Below, piece by piece: positions 42,375-50,683 of a stretch of DNA of 64,000 nt (position 1 is its first letter; every line of letters begins with the position of its first letter). The stretch lies in the NCBI GenBank assembly GCA_017443765.1, contig JAFSYB010000054.1:16184-80183 (forward strand), in the 5' to 3' direction. Made by a program: the position numbers and the translations under genes. Source of the stretch: Muribaculaceae bacterium (GTDB lineage: Bacteria > Bacteroidota > Bacteroidia > Bacteroidales > Muribaculaceae). Below the pieces are notes generated by a model, which made no database searches, was not told where the DNA came from, and saw nothing but the letters and a program-made list of their open reading frames with translations.

Positions 42375-42478
42375 GGTAGGTTCTATTATTTGCAAAAATG
42401 AGATGATTGGGTTCGGTGGTATTTTGACTGTGGCAGATTATGCCTCAAATCCCACCTGAGCATTTCATAGGACCCACC
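42375..42478. repeat. Palindromic intergenic element
   Basis: The ends are GGTAGGTTCTATTATTTGC (42375-42393) and GCATTTCATAGGACCCACC (42460-42478), 14 of 19 positions complementary. The right half, read on the minus strand, continues CTCAGGTGGGATTTGAGGC, nearly identical to positions 345-363. The left half has GCAAAAATGAG as in the 13536 and 15172 copies. Confidence 0.7.
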
Positions 42479-42486
42479 AAATCAAG

Positions 42487-42516
42487 AGCGCGAGCTTCCA
42501 GCTGGAGGCTCGCGCT
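42487..42516 (+). terminator. Hairpin terminator after the 40553 gene
   Basis: AGCGCGAGC (42487-42495) pairs with GCTCGCGCT (42508-42516), and the loop TTCCAGCTGGAG is itself self-complementary. TTTAT follows. Confidence 0.7.
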
Positions 42517-42573
42517 TTATGTGTTCACGACGGGACTATGCGTGTTCGTTGACGGGGACGTGTTGGCAGCGTG

Positions 42574-43479
42574 TCACGTGAGGCACCGCAGGAAATGGTC
42601 GGGAATGGGTGTCTCGAAGTGCAGTTGCTGGCCAGTGACCGGGTGCGTGAACTCCAGCTTGATGGCGTGCAGGCAGTGGCGCGAGCCGGGCTTGGTTTGG
42701 CGGCCATACTTGCCATCGCCAGTCACCGGGTGGCCGATGTCGGCCATGTGGACGCGGATTTGGTTCTTGCGGCCGGTGAAAAGCTTCAGCTCGATGAGGG
42801 TGTGCTCCTGTGCACGCTCAAGCACGCGCCAGGTGGTGATGGCCCGCTTGCCGCCGTTGTCGACGCGACTGCTCACAACCTTCATGTTGGGAGTGTCTTT
42901 GAGCCAGCTCTCCACGCGCCCCTCGTCGTGCTCCATCACACCATCTACCACGGCCACATAACGGCGGTCGGTGACGATGCCGCGCCAGTCGTTGGTGAAC
43001 TGCTGTTGCACCTCGGTGTTCTTGGCATAGACCATCAGCCCCGAGGTGCGGCAGTCGAGGCGGTGCACCACGTGTGCGGTGCACCGCTGGCGTGTCTCGG
43101 CAAAGTGGCGGTCGAGCAGCGACTTCATGTTCAGGCTGCCCGCTCCCACACCCATCGAGAGCACTCCAGGAGCCTTGTCAACGACCACAAGGTAGGGGTC
43201 TTCGTACACGATGTCGAAATGCGGTGTTCGCTCGGCCAGGGGTTGCGGATGCCTGCTGATGGTGACCACGTTGCCTGGCAAAACGCGAAACTCGTGGTGG
43301 GTCTGCACCTGGCCATCAACCGTCACACCGCCCTTGGTGAGAATGCCCTTGGCCTTGTTTCGGCTGATGCCGTCGAGGGCGTGCATCACAAAATCAAGCA
43401 GCCCGCTCTGCTCACGGGCGGTAAACACTGTCGAGCGGTCGGTGGCTCGAGGCACCTTGTGGTTGTGGTTGCGATTCAT
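42574..43479 (-). CDS. RluA-family pseudouridine synthase
   Basis: A 301-residue enzyme that isomerises uridine to pseudouridine in rRNA. An S4 RNA-binding domain (about 22-80, LLDFVMHALDGISRNKAKGI) is followed by the catalytic domain with HRLDCRTSG, Asp142 being the catalytic residue, and RRYVAVVDGVM. The usual motif is HRLDRxTSG; here Cys replaces the Arg after Asp, as in some Bacteroidetes RluA homologues. It could be RluC- or RluD-like; the target position cannot be read from sequence. It follows dnaJ by 17 nt in a grpE-dnaJ-rluA unit. Confidence 0.9.
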   Translation of the reverse strand: MNRNHNHKVPRATDRSTVFTAREQSGLLDFVMHALDGISRNKAKGILTKGGVTVDGQVQTHHEFRVLPGNVVTISRHPQPLAERTPHFDIVYEDPYLVVVDKAPGVLSMGVGAGSLNMKSLLDRHFAETRQRCTAHVVHRLDCRTSGLMVYAKNTEVQQQFTNDWRGIVTDRRYVAVVDGVMEHDEGRVESWLKDTPNMKVVSSRVDNGGKRAITTWRVLERAQEHTLIELKLFTGRKNQIRVHMADIGHPVTGDGKYGRQTKPGSRHCLHAIKLEFTHPVTGQQLHFETPIPDHFLRCLT

Positions 43480-43496
43480 TGATGAATGTGGTCAAA

Positions 43497-44666
43497 TTAG
43501 TCAAAGATATGCCGCAACCTGCTGAAGATTCGGCTTCGTGTGCTCTCGGTGGGCTTGATATTACCCGACTGCGAGTCGCGCAGCAGCTCAAAAGCACGTC
43601 GCTCATCGGCATTGAGCGCTTCGGGCACATACACCATCACATTAATCAGCTCATCGCCCTTGCCATATCGGTTGGGGTCGGGCAGGCCTTTACCGCGCAG
43701 TCGCAACACGGTGCCGGGCTGCGTGCCGGGCTTGATGGTCACGCGTGCCTGGCCATCAACGGTGGGTACATCCACCTTGCCGCCGAACACAGCGGTGGGG
43801 ATGTCGAGCATGAGGTTGTAGATAATGTCGTTACCCTCGCGCACAAGCTGGGTGTCGGCGGTTTCCTCAATAACAATGAGCAGGTCGCCGGGCACTCCTC
43901 CGCCCGGAGCGTCGTTGCCGTGGTTGCTCATCTTGAGCATCATGCCCTCGGCCACGCCGGCGGGGATATTGACCGAAATAACTTCCTCCTTGCGAGTGAG
44001 GCCGTGTCCGCCGCAGTCGTGGCAACGTTCCTTGATGATTTTCCCGGTGCCGCCGCAGGTTTGGCAGGCGGCCTGTTGCTGCATCACGCCGAACATGGTG
44101 CGGCGGGTGCGCACTTCCACACCACTGCCGTGGCAGGTGGAACACGTTTCCAGGGCGGTGCCATTCTTGGCACCGGTGCCCCGGCACGCCTGGCACGACA
44201 CCTGACGAGGAATCTTGAGTTTCTTCTCCACGCCGTGTGCCACATCGGCCAGGGTGACCCTGACACGCACACGCAGGTCGGTGCCGCGGTTCACGCGCTG
44301 ACCCTGCCCACCACCAAAACCACCAAAGCCGCTGAAGCCGCCAAAGTTGAATCCGCCCCCAAACACCTGATTCAGGATGTCGTTGATGTCGAAGCCTCCG
44401 AAGCCTCCACCTCCGCCGCCCATCTGCTCGGCAGCGAAGCCAAACTGGTCGTAACGGGCACGCTTGTCGGCATCGCTAAGCACGCTATAAGCCTCGGCGG
44501 CCTCCTTGAATTTCTCCTCAGCTTCCTTTTTCTCGGCCTCACTCTTGTCGTGCTGGCGGTCGGGGTGATACTGGATAGCCAGCTTGCGGTAGGCTTTCTT
44601 GATTTCCTCGACCGTGGCTTTCTTGTCCACGCCGAGCACCTCGTAGTAATCTCTTTTGTTAGCCAT
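43497..44666 (-). CDS. dnaJ: Chaperone DnaJ
   Basis: A 389-residue type I Hsp40, the co-chaperone that delivers clients to DnaK and stimulates its ATPase. The J domain (1-75) has HPD at 34-36. A Gly/Phe-rich region follows (about 80-125, [20 protein letters not shown]). Next is the zinc domain with four CxxCxGxG repeats ([32 protein letters not shown]; about 154-220) and the C-terminal substrate domains. It is 29 nt downstream of grpE. dnaK is not in this window. Confidence 0.96.
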   Translation of the reverse strand: MANKRDYYEVLGVDKKATVEEIKKAYRKLAIQYHPDRQHDKSEAEKKEAEEKFKEAAEAYSVLSDADKRARYDQFGFAAEQMGGGGGGFGGFDINDILNQVFGGGFNFGGFSGFGGFGGGQGQRVNRGTDLRVRVRVTLADVAHGVEKKLKIPRQVSCQACRGTGAKNGTALETCSTCHGSGVEVRTRRTMFGVMQQQAACQTCGGTGKIIKERCHDCGGHGLTRKEEVISVNIPAGVAEGMMLKMSNHGNDAPGGGVPGDLLIVIEETADTQLVREGNDIIYNLMLDIPTAVFGGKVDVPTVDGQARVTIKPGTQPGTVLRLRGKGLPDPNRYGKGDELINVMVYVPEALNADERRAFELLRDSQSGNIKPTESTRSRIFSRLRHIFD

Positions 44667-44695
44667 AGTTTAGTAGGTAGTGGGTGATGAGTGGT

Positions 44696-45280
44696 TTACT
44701 GTCCGACGACAACCTTGGCGTGGCGAAGCACTTTGCCGTTAATCATATATCCCTTGAGCGTGGTGTCGACCACCTTACCTTTAAGGTCGTCGCTGGGTGC
44801 GGGAAACATGGTGATAGCCTCGTGCACATCGGTGTCGAAGGGCTTGCCCGTGCTCTCGATGGGGGTCACGTGCTGGCTTTCAAGATACTTGATGAACTTG
44901 TTGTATATGAGGCGTATGCCCTCTTTCAGCCCATCGATGTCATCGGTTTTCTCCATGGCATCGATGGCTCGCTCAAAGTCATCTACCACAGGCAGAAGGT
45001 CGACCATCGCACGACCGGCGGCACTCTTGATGAGGTCGGCCTTCTCTTGCAGGGTGCGCTTGCGGAAGTTGTCAAACTCGGCCATGAGGAAAAGGTACTC
45101 CTTCTTCTCGTGGGCCACCTGCTCCTGCAACTTTTCGATAACGCTTTCGGAAGTTTCGGGTTCCTGCTCTTGGGTTTGCTCAGCGTGTTGGGTCTCCTGC
45201 TTGGTTTCGGGTGCCGGCACTGATTCTGGCATCTGTGGTTTCTCTTCCGTCTTACGAGGATTATTTTTTTTCTTGCTCAT
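44696..45280 (-). CDS. grpE: Nucleotide exchange factor GrpE
   Basis: A 194-residue GrpE, which releases ADP from DnaK. A charged, disordered N-terminal part (about 1-50, KKKNNPRKTEEKPQMPESVP) leads into the long dimerising helices (EKLQEQVAHEKKEYLFLMAE, FDNFRKRTLQEKADLIKSAA) and the C-terminal beta domain with the family signature near VTPIESTGKPFDTDVHEAIT. It is first in the unit with dnaJ and an RluA-type gene. No heat-shock operator such as CIRCE was found upstream. Confidence 0.94.
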   Translation of the reverse strand: MSKKKNNPRKTEEKPQMPESVPAPETKQETQHAEQTQEQEPETSESVIEKLQEQVAHEKKEYLFLMAEFDNFRKRTLQEKADLIKSAAGRAMVDLLPVVDDFERAIDAMEKTDDIDGLKEGIRLIYNKFIKYLESQHVTPIESTGKPFDTDVHEAITMFPAPSDDLKGKVVDTTLKGYMINGKVLRHAKVVVGQ

Positions 45281-45328
45281 AATGCGATTCTTTTATCCTA
45301 TTCAGCCCATGCAAAAACCTTGCCAAAG

Positions 45329-46201
45329 TTATGGTTGGGGTTGTCGGGGGTCTTCGGGGATTAGTGATAGCCCGTGGTCTAACGGCAAAGTGAACACCTC
45401 GCCGCAACTGGCCAGCGCTTTTGCGGCGGCGAGTGCCAGTCTGTCAGTGCGGAATATGCCAAAAATGGCAGACCCGCTGCCCGACATGGCAGCATAGTCG
45501 GCTCCAGCCAGGAGCAGTCGCAGCTTGATCGACCACAGCTCGGGGTGGAGCGCAAACACCGAGGGTTCAAAGTCGTTGATGAGCTGGCCGTCCCACAGCT
45601 CCACAGGCCAGGACACGATTTCCTGCACCGGGGTGGGCGGCACAGCCGGGGTGACGCGGGCGTAGGCTTGGGCGGTGGACACCGACACAGGAGGCTTGAC
45701 GAGCACCACCGCACGCCCCGTAAGCGAGAGGTCGACAGGCGTAAGCTCATCGCCAATTCCATGCGCCAGCATCGGACGATTATAGACAAAGAACGGGCAG
45801 TCGGCACCTAACGTGGCCGCCATGCAGGCCAGCTGCTCAAGCGACAGTCCCAGGTGGCTCATCTCATTGAGCATGAGCAGCGTGTGAGCGGCATCGCTCG
45901 ACCCTCCACCCAGGCCGGCGCCATCGGGGATTCGCTTGTAGAGGTGGATGTCGACTGGCTGAACGCCACACTCACGCTCTAAGAGCCTGAAGGCACGCAT
46001 GACCAGGTTTTTCTCCGGCGGGCAATCCACCGAGCGACCATAACAGTGCAAGTGCGCCTCACCATCGCCCGAAGGCACTATCTCGAGCGCATCGCAGAGC
46101 GGAATGGGATAGAACACCGTTTCCAGGTTGTGGTAGCCATCGCCGCGACGCGCCACCACATGAAGCCCAAGATTGATTTTCGCGTTAGGGAAGGTTATCA
46201 T
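45329..46201 (-). CDS. ispE: 4-diphosphocytidyl-2-C-methyl-D-erythritol kinase
   Basis: IspE phosphorylates CDP-methylerythritol in the non-mevalonate isoprenoid pathway. The 290-residue protein is a GHMP kinase: the N-terminal FPNAKINLGLHVVARRGDGY contains the catalytic Lys/Asn region, and the ATP-binding glycine-rich loop is IPDGAGLGGGSSDAA (about 93-107). The C-terminal motif AAMSGSGSAIFGIF (about 243-256) is also canonical. It closes a three-gene unit with the GYF/CD225 and DUF2752 genes, with gaps of 16 and 29 nt. Confidence 0.95.
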   Translation of the reverse strand: MITFPNAKINLGLHVVARRGDGYHNLETVFYPIPLCDALEIVPSGDGEAHLHCYGRSVDCPPEKNLVMRAFRLLERECGVQPVDIHLYKRIPDGAGLGGGSSDAAHTLLMLNEMSHLGLSLEQLACMAATLGADCPFFVYNRPMLAHGIGDELTPVDLSLTGRAVVLVKPPVSVSTAQAYARVTPAVPPTPVQEIVSWPVELWDGQLINDFEPSVFALHPELWSIKLRLLLAGADYAAMSGSGSAIFGIFRTDRLALAAAKALASCGEVFTLPLDHGLSLIPEDPRQPQP

Positions 46202-46230
46202 GACAGTAACTTAGATGGCAATAATAATGC

Positions 46231-46611
46231 TCACACATCGGCCACGTTGCGGAGCACGCCCCAGGCAACGACCGCGACAAGGATGGCCATTCCGGCCCAG
46301 CGGTTATTCAGGGCAGCCCAGTAGCGCGGCCAAGTGGTTCGTTTCCACTCGGCCACGAGATAGGCCGCGACAAGCGCAACCGCCACTGGCAAGGCGGCAT
46401 TGAAGCGAATCACGCCCAGCAGGTCGCCGTGCAGCAGTGAATGTAGCGCCCGCTGGCTGCCGCAGCCCGGACACTTCCACCCCGTGAGCGTGAGAAACAC
46501 ACACCGAGGAAACAGGCTGCCCTCGGCCGAGGGGTCGAACACAAAATAAATGGCCAGCGCCATCACGGCGACAGCCATTCCAAAAAAAATGAGAAAATTA
46601 TTATTGTCCAT
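46231..46611 (-). CDS. DUF2752 membrane protein
   Basis: A 126-residue integral membrane protein of the DUF2752 family. It has a first helix (about 5-25, FLIFFGMAVAVMALAIYFVF), the family's CPGCGSQRALHSLLHGD motif (about 45-61) in a re-entrant or cytoplasmic segment, and two further helices (about 66-84, 100-118). The Cys pair CPGC and the conserved RALH are diagnostic. The function is unknown. An open frame extends 34 codons upstream into the GYF gene; the ATG at 46611 gives the normal family start. It is often found beside CD225-type genes, as here. Confidence 0.85.
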   Translation of the reverse strand: MDNNNFLIFFGMAVAVMALAIYFVFDPSAEGSLFPRCVFLTLTGWKCPGCGSQRALHSLLHGDLLGVIRFNAALPVAVALVAAYLVAEWKRTTWPRYWAALNNRWAGMAILVAVVAWGVLRNVADV

Positions 46612-46627
46612 TCGGTTTGTTAAGATA

Positions 46628-47224
46628 TCATTGCATGAGTGCCATCTGGATGAGTGAAACGAAAGGCGAAAGAATGATGCCCCCCACGATGGTGCCGATG
46701 CACCACCAGGCACTCACTTCGCTGTAATGCTCGGCTGCGGCGAGGTCGCCCTCGGCATACTTCTGCGACACTTTTGTGCTGTAAATGATAGCTACCACGC
46801 CAAGTGGCAGGCAGCACAAGATGGTGGCGATAATGGCCCACACAAGGTTGGTGGGCGGGCATTTGGGCATGGCCTGCTGGGGTTGCGGCTGCGCCTCGTA
46901 CGACGGTTGAGCCTCGTACGACGGCTGGGGCTGGTTCTCCTGCGGCTCCATGGCGACAGGCGAAATGGGCGGCACATTCGGCGAAAAAGCCTCGGCGGTG
47001 GAAGCGTTGTCTGTGGTCCCGGCCGAATCGGAAACCGCCGACGAATCCCGAGTGGCTTGGTAACAGCCCTGCAGCTCACTCATCTCGGTAATGCGCACCC
47101 ACTCGGCCATGCCGGCACGCCACACGTAAGCCGTGTCGGTGAGCGACATCTTCTCCAGTTCCTCGCGTGTCACAGGCCCGGCCTGAACGCCGTCCTGATT
47201 AATCCAATATTGTATCTCACTCAT
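46628..47224 (-). CDS. GYF_2 and CD225/dispanin-domain membrane protein
   Basis: A 198-residue protein with an N-terminal GYF_2 domain (about 1-55, WINQDGVQAGPVTREELEKM), a Pro/Gln-rich linker (60-115) that contains a perfect duplication of QPSYEA, and a C-terminal CD225/dispanin domain with two helices (about 120-195, PPTNLVWAIIATILCCLPLG and GIILSPFVSLIQMALMQ). The domain is related to eukaryotic interferon-induced transmembrane proteins; the bacterial role is unknown. It begins the unit with DUF2752 and ispE. A -7 box TAATTTTG lies at 47246-47253 with a poor -33. Confidence 0.85.
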   Translation of the reverse strand: MSEIQYWINQDGVQAGPVTREELEKMSLTDTAYVWRAGMAEWVRITEMSELQGCYQATRDSSAVSDSAGTTDNASTAEAFSPNVPPISPVAMEPQENQPQPSYEAQPSYEAQPQPQQAMPKCPPTNLVWAIIATILCCLPLGVVAIIYSTKVSQKYAEGDLAAAEHYSEVSAWWCIGTIVGGIILSPFVSLIQMALMQ

Positions 47225-47426
47225 CTTGGTGCAACTTTTATTGGGCAAAATTACAACTAATTTTTCAATTCTGCACACATTGTGCCGAAAAATCACTACC
47301 TTTGCAAAAAAAAGAATTTCGAGAGCCAAGAACCGAGATGGCTATTACAGCTTTAGCCAACACGCTTGTTTGCCCGTTCACTCGTCTTCCCGTTTACCGA
47401 TAAACTGATAACTAACTGATAACGAT

Positions 47427-48527
47427 ATGTCATTACAATGTGGTATTGTGGGACTTCCCAATGTTGGGAAATCAACGCTTTTCAACTGTCTGTCGAATGC
47501 CAAGGCACAGTCGGCTAATTTTCCGTTTTGCACCATTGAGCCCAATGTGGGTGTAATCACGGTACCCGATGAGCGGCTGGGCAAGCTGGCCGAACTGGTG
47601 CACCCGGCACGCATCGTGCCCACCACTGTTGAGATTGTCGACATTGCCGGCCTGGTGAAGGGTGCCTCGCGCGGCGAGGGGCTGGGCAACAAGTTCCTGG
47701 CCAACATCCGCGAGACCGATGCCATCATACATGTGCTGCGCTGTTTTGACGACGACAACATCACCCACGTCGACGGCACCGTGGACCCCGTGCGCGACAA
47801 GGAGGTCATCGACCTGGAACTTCAGCTGCGCGACCTTGAAACCATCGAGAGCCGCATCACTCGCGTGAAAAAGCAGGCCGAGGCCGGCGACCGCGACGCC
47901 AAGGTGCAATACGAGGTGCTGGCACGCTACAACGAGGCACTGCAACAGGGCCGCAACGCGCGCAGCGTGGAACTGGCCAACAAGGACGAGGAGCGCGTGG
48001 CCCACGACCTGTTCCTGCTCACCAACAAGCCCGTGCTCTATGTGTGCAACGTCGACGATGCCTCGGCAGTTAACGGCAATGCCTACGTGGACGCGGTGCG
48101 CAAGGCCATCGAGGGCGAGGATGCCCAGCTGCTCATCGTGGCCGCACAAACCGAGAGCGAGATTGCCGAACTGGAAACCTACGAGGAACGGCAAATGTTC
48201 CTCCAGGAAATTGGCCTACAAGAGAGCGGCGTGAACCGAATCATCAAGGCGGCCTACGCCTTGCTCGACCTGGAAACCTTCCTCACCGCCGGCCCGAAGG
48301 AGGTCAGGGCTTGGACGTTCCGCAAGGGAAGCAAGGCTCCGCAGTGCGCAGGCGTGATTCACACCGACTTCGAGCGCGGCTTTATCCGAGCCGAAATCAT
48401 CAAGTACGACGACTATATCCACTACGGCAACGAGGCCGCGGTGAAAGAGGCCGGCAAGTTGCACATCGAGGGCAAGGACTACGTGTTCCAGGACGGCGAC
48501 ATCGTTGTGTTCCGGTTCAACGTGTGA
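47427..48527 (+). CDS. ychF: Redox-regulated ATPase YchF
   Basis: A 366-residue Obg-related P-loop protein that binds ribosomes and prefers ATP over GTP. G1 is GLPNVGKST (8-16), G3 DIAGLVKGAS (about 70-79), and the usual G4 NKxD is replaced, as in all YchF proteins, here by the YVCNVDD region. A coiled-coil domain and the C-terminal TGS domain (about 280-363, AWTFRKGSKAPQCAGVIHTD) follow. Length and order are canonical. A -7 box TACCTTTG is at 47297-47304, but the nearest TTG is 14 nt upstream of it. Confidence 0.95.
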   Translation: MSLQCGIVGLPNVGKSTLFNCLSNAKAQSANFPFCTIEPNVGVITVPDERLGKLAELVHPARIVPTTVEIVDIAGLVKGASRGEGLGNKFLANIRETDAIIHVLRCFDDDNITHVDGTVDPVRDKEVIDLELQLRDLETIESRITRVKKQAEAGDRDAKVQYEVLARYNEALQQGRNARSVELANKDEERVAHDLFLLTNKPVLYVCNVDDASAVNGNAYVDAVRKAIEGEDAQLLIVAAQTESEIAELETYEERQMFLQEIGLQESGVNRIIKAAYALLDLETFLTAGPKEVRAWTFRKGSKAPQCAGVIHTDFERGFIRAEIIKYDDYIHYGNEAAVKEAGKLHIEGKDYVFQDGDIVVFRFNV

Positions 48528-48605
48528 TTTTCGGCCGTCAGCATCGGGTGCCCGCCACGCTATCCGGGTGGAATTGATTGCGGTGCCGTGCACCCCCGGG
48601 CATAG

Positions 48606-50078
48606 TCAAGTGGACTGCGGCAAGTAGTTGATGAGAAACACGCGCTGCCGGGCGCGGGTGAGGGCGGTGTAGAGCCAGCGGTGGTAGTCGAGCGTGGTAG
48701 TGGCCTCGGCAGCGATGCCGCCCATGTCGACCAGCACATTGGCCCACTGCCCGCCTTGGGCCTTGTGACAGGTGACGGCGTAGGCATATTTCACCTGCAA
48801 AGCGTTGAAATAGGGGTGCTGCTTGAGCTGACGGTATCGCTCGCGGCGGTCGCCGGTGAGTTCGTTCCACACCTCATTGAACAAGCACTCGCTTTGCGCT
48901 TGTGTCAGTGCCGGTGTGTCGCCGAGCAGGCAGTCGAGCACCACTTTCACGTCCATCTCCAATCCCCCGTGGTCGGGCAGCTCGACGGTGACGGTGGCAA
49001 AGCGCAGCCCGTAGGCCCGCTCCACATCGCCGCGCACGCGGCGCACACGCAGCACATCGCCGTTGGCGATAAAATCCAGCTCCGGGTATTCCTCGGCCCA
49101 CAAATAGTTGTTCTTGGCCACCACAAGGATGTCGCCGCCTGTGAGTTCCTCCTCGCGGTAGAGGATGCGGTTGCGGATGCCCGTGTTGAACAGCGTGGCA
49201 CGGCGGTTGCTGCGGGTGACCACAATGGTCTGCTCCAGTCCGTCGCGACCGTAGCAGTCGTCGAGCACCTCCATTAGGAACTCACCGCTCACAGCCTGGA
49301 TGTCGGGGTACTCGGCCACATTCAAGACGGGTGTGACGAGCGTGCCCTCTTCCATGACCTGGCGCAATGCGGTGGCGTTGGCCAGAATGCCACTCTCGCT
49401 TGCCTGCCGGGCGATTTGCCGCAGCGTCATGCTGTAAACAGCGAGTCCGTAGCCCTGCAGCACTTTCTCGCTCAATGCCGGGCTCTCGGCACTGCCCACG
49501 GGTGGCAGCTGAGCCGGGTCGCCCATGAGCAGCAAGCGGCAACCCAAGCCGTTGTAGACGTAGGCGACAAGGTCGTCGAGCAGGCGGCCGCTGCCAAAGG
49601 CCGCGCCGCCGTCGGCAGTGGCATTGGCAATCATCGAGGCCTCGTCAACGATGAAGAGCGTGTTTTGCAACTTGTTCTCGGCCAGCATGAATGTGTCGCT
49701 GCCATAGCTGTGCTGGCGGTAAATCTTGCGGTGGATAGTAAAGGCGGCATGGCTGCTGTAGTCGGCCAGGATGTGTGCGGCGCGGCCTGTGGGGGCAAGC
49801 AGCACACAGGGCCGCTGGGCGCCACGCAGGGCTCGCACCAAAGCCCCCACCACCGAGGTCTTTCCCGTGCCGGCATAGCCCGTGAGCAGGAACACGCCAC
49901 GCTCGGGGGCGTAGAGCAGGAAGTGTGCCAGCGCCACAACCAGCAAGAGTTGCTCCTCGGTAGGGTCGAACGGCAACTCACGCATCACGGCCAGCGCCAT
50001 AGCTCGCACATGGTCGTCGCTGTGTGCGAGCGGGCCGTCAACAGCACCGTCGATGTTCTTCATGAAAGGGTTAATCAC
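48606..50078 (-). CDS. RecD-like superfamily 1B DNA helicase
   Basis: A 490-residue 5'-3' helicase of the RecD/Pif1-like AAA group. Walker A GYAGTGKTS (67-75), Walker B-like IVDEASMI, motif III LLMGDPAQLPPVGSAESP, and the C-terminal UvrD_C_2 segment with YAVTCHKAQGGQWANVLVDM and WLYTALTRARQRVFLINYLP are present. It is shorter than RecD2 (about 700) because the N-terminal helix-hairpin-helix part is absent. It may act in replication restart or recombination. MKNIDGAV, five codons later, is an alternative start. It has no RecB or RecC partner here. Confidence 0.88.
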   Translation of the reverse strand: MINPFMKNIDGAVDGPLAHSDDHVRAMALAVMRELPFDPTEEQLLLVVALAHFLLYAPERGVFLLTGYAGTGKTSVVGALVRALRGAQRPCVLLAPTGRAAHILADYSSHAAFTIHRKIYRQHSYGSDTFMLAENKLQNTLFIVDEASMIANATADGGAAFGSGRLLDDLVAYVYNGLGCRLLLMGDPAQLPPVGSAESPALSEKVLQGYGLAVYSMTLRQIARQASESGILANATALRQVMEEGTLVTPVLNVAEYPDIQAVSGEFLMEVLDDCYGRDGLEQTIVVTRSNRRATLFNTGIRNRILYREEELTGGDILVVAKNNYLWAEEYPELDFIANGDVLRVRRVRGDVERAYGLRFATVTVELPDHGGLEMDVKVVLDCLLGDTPALTQAQSECLFNEVWNELTGDRRERYRQLKQHPYFNALQVKYAYAVTCHKAQGGQWANVLVDMGGIAAEATTTLDYHRWLYTALTRARQRVFLINYLPQST

Positions 50079-50119
50079 TTGATGAACCGGCTGATTGGGG
50101 TTAATGGGCCTTTTGCCGG

Positions 50120-50392
50120 CTACTTATCATCGTAGTGTCCGTAGGCGGTGAGGACGAGCACCAGCACCTCGGTGTCGCGGATTTCGAAAACGAGCCGGTG
50201 GTTTTTGGTGATTTGCCGGCTCCATTGGCCGGCACGGTCGCCACTCAACGGCTCGGGGTGGCCGGTGCCTGTGCGCGGATGCTCCGCAAGCTCCTTGAGC
50301 AAACGAACAGCTTTGCGAAAAGCCAATGGCTCACTCCTTTTTAATTTTTCAAGCCCTTTTTGAGCACGTGGCTCAATCTCAATGCCATACAT
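50120..50392 (-). CDS. YoeB/Txe-family mRNA interferase toxin
   Basis: A 90-residue RelE-superfamily toxin of the Txe/YoeB type, which cuts mRNA in the ribosomal A site. Family features are HPRTGTGHPEPLSGDRAGQWSR, the catalytic-region basic residues in the ITKNHRLVFEI strand, and the C-terminal AYGHYDDK. It lies 6 nt after the gene for its presumed antitoxin. The ATG at 50392 gives standard length. Confidence 0.9.
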   Translation of the reverse strand: MYGIEIEPRAQKGLEKLKRSEPLAFRKAVRLLKELAEHPRTGTGHPEPLSGDRAGQWSRQITKNHRLVFEIRDTEVLVLVLTAYGHYDDK

Positions 50393-50398
50393 GGTTGA

Positions 50399-50647
50399 TT
50401 ACAAAGAATTAAGCCAAACTGTCATTTCTTTCACATCGTTAAATCGACGTCCTTTCCCTTGCCGAGCCTCTTCGAGGGCTTCGTCGACTTGCGCGAAGAA
50501 CTCCTCCTTGGTCATCAAGGTGGGGTCCGACTTCTCGGCTGCCAATCGCTTGATATATCGCATGGCACGACGCAACAGGTTCTCGTCCTGCGCAACGATT
50601 CCCAGATTTTGAAAGAACTCTGCATTCAGTTTCAGTGAGCTATCCAT
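50399..50647 (-). CDS. Antitoxin partner of the YoeB-type toxin
   Basis: An 82-residue, strongly charged helical protein directly upstream of the toxin gene. A helix with LRRAMRYIKRLAAEK (about 25-39) is followed by an acidic helix (KEEFFAQVDEALEEARQGKG) and a C-terminal VKEMTVWLNSL that could wrap around the toxin. It does not show the YefM/Phd fold usually paired with YoeB; the layout is that of a Bacteroidetes-type antitoxin without a clear DNA-binding domain. Autoregulation is therefore uncertain. Identification rests mainly on size, position and charge. Confidence 0.78.
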   Translation of the reverse strand: MDSSLKLNAEFFQNLGIVAQDENLLRRAMRYIKRLAAEKSDPTLMTKEEFFAQVDEALEEARQGKGRRFNDVKEMTVWLNSL

Positions 50648-50683
50648 CTTTAATTCTATTATTTATTATGTTTTTCCTATGGT

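Noticed and set aside
48528..48605. Possible terminator between ychF and the RecD-like gene
   Set aside because: Only short, imperfect GGGTGC/GCACCC complementarity was present, without a T-run.
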